From contig CAZWDL010000205.1 of assembly GCA_964632995.1 (NCBI GenBank), positions 1-7,313 on the forward strand: a DNA stretch of 7,313 nt, in the 5' to 3' direction. Shown here in pieces: positions 1 to 5,776 of the stretch (the stretch's first letter is position 1; each line of letters begins with the position of its first letter). Source of the DNA: CAZWDL01 sp964632995. GTDB lineage: Bacteria > Bacteroidota > Bacteroidia > Chitinophagales > Saprospiraceae. The notes beneath the pieces are model-generated. The model made no database searches, was not told where the DNA came from, and worked only from the letters and a program-made list of their open reading frames with translations. The position numbers and the translations under genes were made by a program.

Positions 1-6
1 GCCGTG

Positions 7-14
7 CAAAGGTA
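7..14 (-). promoter_or_regulatory. Bacteroidota -7 promoter element (outward-facing)
   Basis: Read on the minus strand the sequence is TACCTTTG, an exact match to the Bacteroidota -7 consensus TAnnTTTG, followed by CACGGC. No good TTTG -33 box lies about 19 bp upstream on that strand, so the match is to half of the promoter only. It points out of the window to the left, so it would serve a gene beyond position 1. It sits about 55 nt downstream of the stop codon of the PKD gene, which would make that next gene a separate transcription unit. Confidence 0.45.
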
Positions 15-67
15 ATAACTTTTTTCGAAACTAGCTAATGCAGGGTGAACTAATATTGAGTCTATGC

Positions 68-2332
68 TCATCGAACAATGGTGGCGAAACTCTTAAACTG
101 ATAGCGTTCACCCCGTGGCCCATGGAAAGTGACGAGGACGACATATACGCCGTTAGGGGCCGGATCGCCACTATTGAATTTTCGGCCGTTCCAGGCATCT
201 TCCGGATTGCTGGTTTGGAACACCAGTTCTCCCCAGCGATTCCAGATAGACATATTAAAATCGGTGGCGCCGGTGAGGAAGCCCGCTCCTTTATAGAGGT
301 CATTGACGGAGTCATCGTTGGGTGTAAAGGCGTTGGGCAGGTGGTAGCGCACTTCCGGAATAACGTCGACGAGTTGAATGAGCGTATCCATGCAGCCGTT
401 GGGATGGGTAACGATCTGTTTAACTTCATATCGCCCTGTATCGGGGAAGGTGAAGCTCGGGTTGCGCTGCAGCGAGGTATTTCCCGTATCGAAATCCCAG
501 AACCAGCGATTAGCGCGCTCCGACTCATCGGTAAAATCAACCGTGGGGAAGAGGTTGCTGGGTTGTTCCGGGGCAAAAGAAAAACCGGCGGCAGGTGATT
601 CCACCACCTGGATCAGCTCGTTGAAGGTGGTGTCGGTTTCACAACCGATGGGCGAGGTAATGGCCACGTCGACGGTATAGATCCCCGGATTCTGGTAGGT
701 ATGCCAGGGGCTGATGTCTGTACTGGATCCTCCGTCACCGAAGTTCCAGTCAATCCGGTAAGTTTCATCAATGGGCGTGGAGAGGTTATCGAAAAATACG
801 TCGGCCGGGGCGCAGCCCAGGAAAGTGCTGGGCGCCACCACGATCAGAGCCGGTACGGGAAAGTAGTTGACCTGTTTGGTGGCGATATCAAAGCATTCGT
901 TATTATCGGTCACCCGGAGGCTGACCGGAATATCACCGGGATTGCGATACCGGTGTTCCGGATTGGGTTGGGGTGAGCTGTTGCCGTCGCCAAAATCCCA
1001 CTGCCATTCCGTGATGCGGTCCGCCCCGGTTTCCGACAAGTCCACAAAACGGACGGGGCCGGCCACACAGGTATCGTATTCAAATTCAAAGTCGGCGTTG
1101 ATAGCCGGGAACAGGTTAACCAGAATATTGGCGGTATCTCCACAATCGGTATTCGGATTGAGGATCAGCTGTCCTCGGTACTCCCCTACTCCGGGAAAGG
1201 TGATGGAGGGTTCCCACTCTTCGAAGGTCTGAATTTGACCGTTGATATCGAAGCTCCATTCGTAATAATCGACAAAGCGCTGCTGGAAGCTTTCGTTGAC
1301 GAAGTCGATAGTAAAGTTACCGCAGGCGTTGATCTGGTACTCCTGATCGTTTAATTTCCTATCCTCTTTGATATCCGCCACCACGGTTGGATCACAGCTG
1401 GCGACGTTAAACTGGAAGTCCCGGAAGACGGTGCTCAGTAACTCCCCATCCCGGTATTCCTTGACGCAAACCCCCACCACAAATTGCCCCTGCACGGTAG
1501 GCGTACCGGTGATCACCCCGGTATTCGGGTCGATGTTCACGACGGGATCTCCCCCCATGGGAGCGCTGGGCGTATAGGTCGGCACCACAAAACTAACCTC
1601 GCCGTAAGGGGGCGGGCAGGCCGGGTTGGGCTGTGCGCCGGAGCAGGTGGAATAGGTAACGGGATCAAGACCGGGACCGCCGCCGAGCAGTGGGGGGCAA
1701 AATTCGTAAACCAGCTGATCTCCGTCTGCATCAGTGGCCGAATGATCAAAATTCAGCGGCGCACCGGCGCAGATGATGGTCGGCGGAAAATTGTCGAAAG
1801 TCGGGCTGTTATTGCATACGCGCTGGGCCTCGGGCGTAATTTCGATGGTATAGGTCGCGCCGGAATTCTCCGGGCTAATGATGTTGTTAATCGTGACGTT
1901 CCTGCAGCAGCGCTGGTAAGAGATATGATAACTGCGGTTGCTGACGGGCAGGCGCAGACCGTACTGGCTGAGACGGAAACGGTATATCCCCTCCTCCACG
2001 CACACATTCGGCGGAATCAGACAAGGATAATCCGGTTCATCTACACTGGTGACTGAGAATAATGGAACATCGAGGCGCGCAATATAATCATCCTGATCCA
2101 GTACGTTACAGGTGTCACCGTTGCACTGGTAAATAGCGATGAAAGCGGGTTCGTCGAAATTGGCGCAATTGGTGCAGTTACAATCCCGGTACATTTTCAG
2201 CGTGAACTCATAATCGCCTTGTCCCAAACACTCATAGGTAATCTCCCCACCAATGATGTGCCGCGCGTTCAGCGATAGAGCCGAGCTTAGAGCCAATGCA
2301 AAAATTGCCGGGAGAGCGAAATTCCATCTCAT
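68..2332 (-). CDS. Secreted PKD-repeat protein with T9SS type B (CHU_C) C-terminal sorting domain
   Basis: This 754-residue protein starts with a Sec signal peptide (residues 1 to about 23, hydrophobic stretch ALPAIFALALSSALSL). The next block, HIIGGEITYECLGQGDYEF, is typical of large Bacteroidota surface proteins, and residues 51-73 are cysteine-rich. Residues about 185-310 look like an Ig/cadherin-type module (DADGDQLVYEF, then IDPNTGVITGTP). Clear PKD repeats follow: WQWDFGDG near 444, IDWNFGDGG near 527 and FWDFDTGN near 611, with a degenerate one at 356-391. Residues 662-754 match the gliding-motility-associated C-terminal domain (LPNAFTPNDDSVND, WNRWGELVFQ, NGVYVV). In this family that domain directs export through the type IX system and surface attachment or release. 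The likely role is adhesive or structural at the cell surface; the ligand cannot be told. The ATG at 2332 gives a good signal peptide, and upstream there is only a weak GGAA. It ends with TGA at 68. Confidence 0.9.
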   Translation of the reverse strand: MRWNFALPAIFALALSSALSLNARHIIGGEITYECLGQGDYEFTLKMYRDCNCTNCANFDEPAFIAIYQCNGDTCNVLDQDDYIARLDVPLFSVTSVDEPDYPCLIPPNVCVEEGIYRFRLSQYGLRLPVSNRSYHISYQRCCRNVTINNIISPENSGATYTIEITPEAQRVCNNSPTFDNFPPTIICAGAPLNFDHSATDADGDQLVYEFCPPLLGGGPGLDPVTYSTCSGAQPNPACPPPYGEVSFVVPTYTPSAPMGGDPVVNIDPNTGVITGTPTVQGQFVVGVCVKEYRDGELLSTVFRDFQFNVASCDPTVVADIKEDRKLNDQEYQINACGNFTIDFVNESFQQRFVDYYEWSFDINGQIQTFEEWEPSITFPGVGEYRGQLILNPNTDCGDTANILVNLFPAINADFEFEYDTCVAGPVRFVDLSETGADRITEWQWDFGDGNSSPQPNPEHRYRNPGDIPVSLRVTDNNECFDIATKQVNYFPVPALIVVAPSTFLGCAPADVFFDNLSTPIDETYRIDWNFGDGGSSTDISPWHTYQNPGIYTVDVAITSPIGCETDTTFNELIQVVESPAAGFSFAPEQPSNLFPTVDFTDESERANRWFWDFDTGNTSLQRNPSFTFPDTGRYEVKQIVTHPNGCMDTLIQLVDVIPEVRYHLPNAFTPNDDSVNDLYKGAGFLTGATDFNMSIWNRWGELVFQTSNPEDAWNGRKFNSGDPAPNGVYVVLVTFHGPRGERYQFKSFATIVR

Positions 2333-2730
2333 AGTATCGTTCCGTAATTTGCCTGATTAATATCCGATGAAGGTATTCTGCCATCAGTATCAACGATGCG
2401 GCCCTCGGTATATATTGCGTAGTGAAAGCCGCTACTTTTGGAAAATCCCCAAAGATCGCAAAATGAAATAATATTGCTGAGGAAGGAGACGTTTTATATT
2501 GTTTTGCTATACTGAATACAATACGAAGCCGGAATTACCAGTTGTTAAAAGTACCTGTTAGTCTTTTCAATGCCTCAATTTAAGTATAGTTTTGCTGCAG
2601 TCCTGTTAAGAGTCTGCTAAATTCTATAGATTCGTAAACTTTATGACACTGCAGCAATGGAACCCGGAATTGCGAATTCGCAAAAAAGCGAGCAGCTACG
2701 GAAGAAAACTACAACAAAAATCCCAGGGAT
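2333..2730. other. AT-rich divergent intergenic region
   Basis: This spacer separates the minus-strand PKD gene from the plus-strand YrdC-family gene and must hold promoters for both. On the plus strand there are two exact TAnnTTTG matches, at 2433-2440 and 2587-2594; only the second has a -33-like box at the right spacing. No convincing promoter is visible for the PKD gene; GATCTTTG and TCATTTTG on the minus strand around 2450-2466 are each one mismatch away. Two short plus-strand ORFs lie here: 2367-2471 (34 codons, basic, with two cysteines near the N terminus, no visible support) and 2643-2756, listed separately. No RNA gene or mobile element was recognised. Confidence 0.6.
2564..2594 (+). 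promoter_or_regulatory. Candidate Bacteroidota promoter for small ORF and YrdC-family gene
   Basis: TAGTTTTG at 2587-2594 matches the -7 consensus TAnnTTTG exactly. TTTT at 2564-2567, with a 19-bp spacer, matches three of four bases of the -33 box TTTG. Transcription would begin around 2600, leaving a leader of about 40 nt before the small ORF at 2643 and about 160 nt before the YrdC-family start at 2761. This is a consensus match only. Confidence 0.4.
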
Positions 2731-2756
2731 ATGATGAGCTCTACAAAAGAAGTTAA
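2643..2756 (+). CDS. Candidate small basic protein (37 aa) upstream of the YrdC-family gene
   Basis: An ATG ORF of 37 codons begins MTLQQWNPELRIRKK and ends ELYKRS. It is rich in Lys, Arg, Gln and Ser, with no signal peptide or membrane segment, and I recognise no family. Its TAA stop (2754-2756) is followed after only 4 nt by the ATG at 2761, a spacing typical of translationally coupled genes. A promoter candidate lies about 50 nt upstream of its start. No Shine-Dalgarno sequence is visible, which is common in Bacteroidota. It could be a real small protein, a leader peptide controlling the downstream gene, or chance; an ORF of this length is not rare by chance, and it overlaps the alternative starts of the next gene at 2731/2734. 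Confidence 0.3.
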   Translation: MTLQQWNPELRIRKKASSYGRKLQQKSQGYDELYKRS

Positions 2757-2760
2757 GAGA

Positions 2761-3324
2761 ATGGCGAGCTACCCCGAAATCGAGCAAGCCATAGCGGCCT
2801 TGCACAACGGCGGCCTGCTGCTCTATCCGGCAGACACGCTGTGGAGCATCGGCTGTGACGCTACGGATCCGGTGGCCATCGAACGGGTGTGCAACTTAAG
2901 GGACAGCCGGAGTACGACCGAATTTGAAATCATGGTCAGCTCCATTGATATGATGCGGCAATATATTGACCATCTGCACCCCAAGCTGGAAACCCTGCTT
3001 GCCTACCACAAACGTCCTTTAACCGTTCAGTTCAAACGGGGCCGAAACCTGCCGGAACGCCTGATCGACGGCGCCGTCGCCGTTCGCCTGGCCCACGATC
3101 CCTTTTGCCGGGCGCTAATTGAAGCGTACAGCCGCCCCCTTATCGCTGTGCAGGCCAGCCGGGAGGGACAAGCCGCCCCCGCTACTTTTGGAACAGTTAG
3201 CTCCGGAATCATAGAGGGAGTCGATTATATTTTGCAGCAACAACCACAGAACGGCGTCACCGGAGAACCGGCCGTAATGGTTCGCCTCTCTGAGCGGGGC
3301 GAACTGGTGTTTCTCAGAGAATGA
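2761..3324 (+). CDS. Sua5/YciO/YrdC-family protein (TsaC-like, divergent signature residues)
   Basis: The protein is collinear with L-threonylcarbamoyladenylate synthase (TsaC/Sua5 type), which makes threonylcarbamoyl-AMP from threonine, bicarbonate and ATP for the t6A modification of tRNA. Family landmarks, numbered from the longest reading at 2731, are LLLYPADTLWSIGCDATDP (29-47), RPLTVQF (95-101), VAVRLAHDPFCRALI (116-130) and the C-terminal GVDYIL...VMVRL. Several signature positions are changed: the usual PTDT is PADT, the KxR site reads RDS, the STSAN segment reads AVQAS, and the late PS(S/T)I reads PAVM. The 187-residue length from 2761 is normal for the short form. I prefer ATG 2761 because family members begin just before the EIEQAIAAL-like helix; 2731 and 2734 are alternatives in the same frame, preceded by a possible AGGGA. 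It may be a paralogue with altered activity, or the only TsaC in this genome. Confidence 0.85.
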   Translation: MASYPEIEQAIAALHNGGLLLYPADTLWSIGCDATDPVAIERVCNLRDSRSTTEFEIMVSSIDMMRQYIDHLHPKLETLLAYHKRPLTVQFKRGRNLPERLIDGAVAVRLAHDPFCRALIEAYSRPLIAVQASREGQAAPATFGTVSSGIIEGVDYILQQQPQNGVTGEPAVMVRLSERGELVFLRE

Positions 3325-3325
3325 T

Positions 3326-3360
3326 CGGAAGTGGGAAGTGGGAAAGCGGAAGTCGGAAAG
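3326..3360. repeat. Heptanucleotide tandem repeat, five units
   Basis: Five consecutive 7-nt units: CGGAAGT, GGGAAGT, GGGAAAG, CGGAAGT and CGGAAAG, consensus (C/G)GGAA(G/A)(T/G). The array starts one base after the stop codon of the YrdC-family gene. Its last unit and a half form the left arm of the hairpin at 3350-3378. It is purine-only apart from C and T at unit edges. Confidence 0.8.
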
Positions 3361-3378
3361 CGCTCCTGTTTCCGACTT
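3350..3378. terminator. Hairpin between convergent genes, possible bidirectional terminator
   Basis: AAGTCGGAAA (3350-3359) pairs perfectly with TTTCCGACTT (3369-3378) around a 9-nt loop, giving a 10-bp stem. It lies between the YrdC-family gene ending at 3324 and the MOSC gene, whose TAA stop (3377-3379) it overlaps. Both transcripts would run into it. There is no T-tract on either side, so it is not a classical intrinsic terminator; the position and symmetry are the argument. Confidence 0.45.
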
Positions 3379-3859
3379 AGTTAACCTTGACCGGATCCCC
3401 TTTACGGATCAGCCCCCCTTCGATTACACGAGCCGTAATCCCTCCGTGCCCGCGCATGGCGTTGTAGCCGCCGGGCCCCAGGTTTTCTTCCATACGGGAA
3501 CAGGGATGGCATAAGCCCGTCATTTCCAAAATCACTTCTCCGATACGAAACTGCCGGTCTTTTAGAGCCAGCAAGTTAATCCCGGATACGACAATATTAC
3601 GGCGGGTCAAGCCCGGATCCACGGCAGAACGGCCCAACATGCCGGCTACGGCATCCAGGTGTTCCTTCTGAATCAGGGTGACCTGTCGCTTTTTGCTACG
3701 ACCGGCGTAGTGGTCCCCTTTCAATCCTTTATCTTCTGTCACCTCTACTTTATCCAGTTCACGAACCTCTCCTCGTTTTTCCGACCGGACACTGATCCAC
3801 TCGACAGCGCCTACCTGGGGCAGGTTGGCGATGAGTTTTTTCATATCTGATGTTGCCAT
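3377..3859 (-). CDS. Stand-alone MOSC-domain protein
   Basis: A 160-residue protein made almost wholly of a MOSC domain, the fold of molybdenum cofactor sulfurase C-termini and of YiiM/YuaD-type proteins, thought to bind or transfer sulfur or metal-sulfur groups. Visible landmarks are GLKGDHYAG (45-53), TRRNIVVSGINLLAL (85-99), a CHPC pair (Cys117, Cys120) followed by SRMEENLGPGGYNAM, and the closing GGITARVIEGGLIRKGDPV. The conserved cysteine expected for sulfur handling is therefore present. Its substrate is unknown. The start at 3859 (MATSDMKK) is chosen because extending the frame upstream to 4132 adds about 90 low-complexity Pro/Arg residues read antiparallel through the neighbouring gene; ATG 3844 is an alternative. 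The gene lies 89 nt downstream of the membrane-protein gene on the same strand, so they are probably one transcript. No molybdopterin gene is in the window. Confidence 0.88.
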   Translation of the reverse strand: MATSDMKKLIANLPQVGAVEWISVRSEKRGEVRELDKVEVTEDKGLKGDHYAGRSKKRQVTLIQKEHLDAVAGMLGRSAVDPGLTRRNIVVSGINLLALKDRQFRIGEVILEMTGLCHPCSRMEENLGPGGYNAMRGHGGITARVIEGGLIRKGDPVKVN

Positions 3860-3900
3860 GATGTGAGCTTGTGAGTAATGAATTAGATGAGCCGTAAAGA

Positions 3901-3933
3901 TAGAAGAAATGGAAAGTAGAAATAGGAAATGAG
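3901..3933. repeat. Imperfect purine-rich heptad-periodic tract
   Basis: The plus strand reads as repeats of about 7 nt of the type GGAAAGT-AGAAATA-GGAAATG. It resembles the clearer array at 3326-3360 but is more degenerate. It lies in the 89-nt gap between the membrane-protein gene and the MOSC gene, starting 41 nt upstream of the MOSC start. Confidence 0.35.
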
Positions 3934-3948
3934 CCTGCGGTCTGCTAT

Positions 3949-4458
3949 TCAACCCTTCAATCCTTCCGCTACCTGATCTTCCTTCAGGGCGCCGTCCAGG
4001 AATTTCTGCAGGCGGATCACCTCGTCGTGGCCCAGGCGCTGGCCGGCGCGGGCACTGAGGTAGATCATTACCGTAATAAAAGCGAAGGCCGGCAGTAGCC
4101 AGAGGATGCGTCCGGGCAGGCCCAGGCTCCACTCCGAAAAACCGATGATAGCAATGATGACGCTGATAAAACCGAGAAAGGCATAGAAAAACACAAACAT
4201 CAACCAGACGGATGGACGCGGGCCATAAAGCCCCCGGATCAAGCTGCCATTTTCCGTCTCCTCCACCTCAAGGCCCAGCTGCGGCGACCAGAAATGTTGT
4301 TCTTCCGCCGGGATTTTCAAGGTCACATGGTGATCGACGATCAAGCCACGTACCGGCTGATCCCGGCGCTCAAGCGCCGCTTCGAAGCGTTGCAGCACTT
4401 CTTCTTTACTCAATAAACTTTCCCGCTGAAAACGGGGCCGGATTTCTACATTACTCAT
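3949..4458 (-). CDS. Uncharacterised two-TM membrane protein
   Basis: A 169-residue protein without a signal peptide. Residues 1-80 are hydrophilic and include HHVTLKIPAEEQHFWSPQL and GSLIRGLYGPRPSVW. Two strongly hydrophobic segments follow: about 84-107 (from VWLMFVFFYAFLGF) and about 117-134 (ILWLLPAFAFITVMIYL). The tail RAGQRLGHDEVIRLQKFL... looks helical and soluble. The pattern resembles a small family of conserved Bacteroidota proteins of unknown function that I recall only in outline; no enzymatic motif is visible. The TGA stop lies 89 nt before the MOSC start, suggesting co-transcription, but nothing links the two functions. The ATG at 4458 lacks a Shine-Dalgarno sequence. Confidence 0.8.
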   Translation of the reverse strand: MSNVEIRPRFQRESLLSKEEVLQRFEAALERRDQPVRGLIVDHHVTLKIPAEEQHFWSPQLGLEVEETENGSLIRGLYGPRPSVWLMFVFFYAFLGFISVIIAIIGFSEWSLGLPGRILWLLPAFAFITVMIYLSARAGQRLGHDEVIRLQKFLDGALKEDQVAEGLKG

Positions 4459-4479
4459 AAATCAGGAGTGTATCGGTTC

Positions 4480-4668
4480 CTACATCAAAGGCTGTGGTTT
4501 ATTGACGGAGTAACTCAGAGTCACCTCGTCAACGAAAAGAAAAATACGTTTTTCAGGCAAAACGCCTGCCATTAATTGTATGTCTTCTTCGGAATATGCA
4601 AAAAAAATTTCATTTCGACCAAACAAAAAAAGACCCTCCCTGAATTTCGTTTTAAAATATTCGGTTTG
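4480..4668 (-). pseudogene. Protein-like open frame without a start (possible gene remnant)
   Basis: On the minus strand the frame stays open for 62 sense codons between TGA at 4669-4671 and TAG at 4480-4482. The translation looks protein-like, with mixed hydrophobic and acidic patches such as SEEDIQLMAGVLPEKRIFLF. The first ATG in the frame is at 4572, leaving only 31 codons; a TTG at 4626 is another possible start. Just upstream, a different frame reads MAHFESGVEIGDTPAM at 4742 and runs into this region before stopping near 4656, so one frameshift would join the two. I recognise no family. It may be a decayed gene, a short gene with a non-ATG start, or an accident of an AT-rich spacer. Confidence 0.2.
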
Positions 4669-4766
4669 TCAGACGAAAAAAATGAGCACAGTTCATAGCC
4701 GGGGTGTCTCCGATTTCAACACCTGACTCAAAGTGGGCCATACGGCTCTTCGCTTCGCTCCGAGAA

Positions 4767-4792
4767 GTCAGTCGGAATAGGTTTCGACTGGC
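4767..4792 (-). terminator. Hairpin downstream of the DUF6134-like gene
   Basis: GTCAGTCGGAA (4767-4777) pairs with TTTCGACTGGC (4782-4792), an 11-bp stem with two G-T wobbles and a 4-nt loop. It begins 20 nt beyond the TGA stop of the gene at 4813-5433, the expected place for its transcription end. No T-run follows on the minus strand, so a rho-independent mechanism is not assured. Confidence 0.4.
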
Positions 4793-4813
4793 CCAGCTCC
4801 CAGCATCCAGCAT
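4793..4813. repeat. Heptanucleotide tandem repeat, three units
   Basis: Three 7-nt units, CCAGCTC, CCAGCAT and CCAGCAT, run up to the first base of the stop codon of the DUF6134-like gene (TGA at 4813-4815). Both the period and the place next to a stop codon match the array at 3326-3360, although the unit sequence differs. Confidence 0.7.
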
Positions 4814-5433
4814 CACCTCCCTACCGTCCCCTGCTCCTTCTGTTTGCGCAGGCGCAGATACGTATGCAGAATGCCCTCCTCCAGCGTAGCGCGCGTCATG
4901 CGGCCGTCGAGGAAGTGGTATTGATTTTCTTCGCCGTTGGGCAGCGTCACTACGCAGGAGTTTTTATCAACTGTTCGCAGCGGCAAAAAGCCCCCCTCGC
5001 GATCGATGTAGACGCTGGCAGCCTCCTTCGGCATACCGAAGAAGAGGCTGAGGTCGGTAAAGATGACAGGGGATTCCAGTTGCCGAACCGGCTTTCCTTC
5101 CTCCTGGTAGAAATAGTCTGTTCCGCGAAGAACAGTTTGAAAAGACCGGCGTTTTTCGCCGTTGACGATCACTTCCACATTGGATTCCAGCAGGGTATCG
5201 TTGCGGAATACTGCGTGCCGGATGGTTTCCGAGCGGTGGGCTTTGAGGAATTTGAAAACCACTTCGCGGTGGCTTTCGTATATTGTCAGATCGGCCTCAA
5301 TAGTTTTACTAACCTCCCACTTGCCCATTTTGACTTTATTGGCGTACAGGTCGTATATGAGTACCTCGCGCTGGGCCTGCAGGCCGGTAATCGAAAAAAA
5401 AGAGGCCAGTAGAAAAAGAAGTGATTTTTTCAT
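4813..5433 (-). CDS. Secreted DUF6134-like protein
   Basis: A 206-residue protein with a Sec signal peptide (MKKSLLFLLASFFSITGLQA, cleavage expected before Gln21). The mature part begins with LIYDLYANKVKMGKWEV, then REVVFKF, then NGEKRRSF and DYFYQEEGKPVRQLESPVIF. Later come LSLFFGMPKEAASVYIDREG and LPNGEENQYHFLDGRM. This order fits the DUF6134 family of Bacteroidota exported proteins, a beta-rich fold of unknown function; the assignment is from memory of the pattern. No lipobox is present, so it is probably periplasmic or secreted. It is transcribed divergently from the hydrolase lipoprotein. A 73-bp interrupted palindrome ends 14 nt upstream of its ATG and could control it. Confidence 0.78.
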   Translation of the reverse strand: MKKSLLFLLASFFSITGLQAQREVLIYDLYANKVKMGKWEVSKTIEADLTIYESHREVVFKFLKAHRSETIRHAVFRNDTLLESNVEVIVNGEKRRSFQTVLRGTDYFYQEEGKPVRQLESPVIFTDLSLFFGMPKEAASVYIDREGGFLPLRTVDKNSCVVTLPNGEENQYHFLDGRMTRATLEEGILHTYLRLRKQKEQGTVGR

Positions 5434-5446
5434 AATATCGAATGGT

Positions 5447-5519
5447 TATAGTCTGACAACCCAAAATTTGTGAATTCTGACTTGCTCTTTTTCCACAAAT
5501 CTTAAATTGTCAGATTATA
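5447..5519. repeat. 73-bp interrupted palindrome with TTGTCAGA boxes
   Basis: The outer arms 5447-5459 (TATAGTCTGACAA) and 5507-5519 (TTGTCAGATTATA) match at 12 of 13 positions. The inner arms ATTTGTG (5466-5472) and CACAAAT (5494-5500) share exactly the same centre, near 5483. A further TCTGAC lies at 5476-5481. The element sits 14 nt upstream of the DUF6134-like ATG, so it covers the expected promoter or 5' leader of that gene. It could be an operator, a leader structure, or the remnant of a small inverted-repeat element. Confidence 0.65.
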
Positions 5520-5715
5520 GTATTTTTTTTTAAGGACAGGAAAAGAAGACGGTAAATCCCGTTTTCGTCACGGTTAAAAGAGTAAAACATTTTTTCTGCT
5601 TCTCAGAATTTTCAAGCAGAACGAATTTCCGATAAAAATTCTATCTATTTCCTCTTATTTTTTAATTTTTACGTAACTATTCAGTCGCTGCTACACGGCA
5701 ATATTTTTTGTTTTT

Positions 5716-5776
5716 GCCACAGATCACACGGATTTTCATAGATTATCAATTTGGGAAATCCGTGAAAATCCGTGGC
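5716..5776. repeat. 61-bp GCCAC...GTGGC inverted-repeat element, probably dispersed
   Basis: The element is bounded by GCCAC (5716-5720) and GTGGC (5772-5776). Inside, CACGGATTTTCA (5727-5738) pairs perfectly with TGAAAATCCGTG (5763-5774), and GATT (5741-5744) with AATC (5757-5760), leaving a 12-nt loop. The left arm also shows a direct period of about 10 nt (CACAGATCA, CACGGATTTT, CATAGATTAT). It resembles the CCACAGATTACACAGATT-type intergenic repeat I recall from several bacterial phyla. T6 follows at 5777-5782, so it could also terminate plus-strand transcription, but no plus-strand gene lies just upstream. Confidence 0.6.

Larger units (their letters stand above)
4459..4812. other. Intergenic region with hairpin, heptamer repeat and orphan open frame
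   Basis: The 354 bp between two minus-strand genes fall into two parts. The right half (about 4685-4812) is GC-richer and holds the hairpin, the CCAGCAT repeat and a 6-bp inverted pair GGGCCA (4735-4740)/TGGCCC (4789-4794). It also reads as a short minus-strand frame starting MAHFESGVEIGDTPAM at 4742 and closing at a TAA near 4656. The left half is AT-rich and holds the open frame at 4480-4668. A promoter for the membrane-protein gene is expected here, but no exact TAnnTTTG is seen on the minus strand. A TTGTCAGA box is at 4666-4673. Confidence 0.5.

Noticed and set aside
38..2056. Long plus-strand ORFs opposite the PKD gene
   Set aside because: They are read antisense through a well-supported protein, have no family resemblance and overlap each other.
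2433..2440. Second plus-strand TAnnTTTG match (TACTTTTG)
   Set aside because: No -33 box at proper spacing and very far (over 300 nt) from the preferred start of the next gene.
2429..2443. 15-nt exact repeat of CCGCTACTTTTGGAA, also at 3179-3193 inside the YrdC-family gene
   Set aside because: The flanks do not match, so it is not a visible duplication; a chance match of this length in 7.3 kb is uncommon but possible.
3860..4132. N-terminal extension of the MOSC protein to 251 residues
   Set aside because: The extra part is Pro/Arg-rich, overlaps the neighbouring membrane-protein gene and lies outside the MOSC domain.
4864..5412. 182-residue plus-strand ORF opposite the DUF6134-like gene
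   Set aside because: The minus-strand protein has a proper signal peptide and family pattern; the antisense reading has none.
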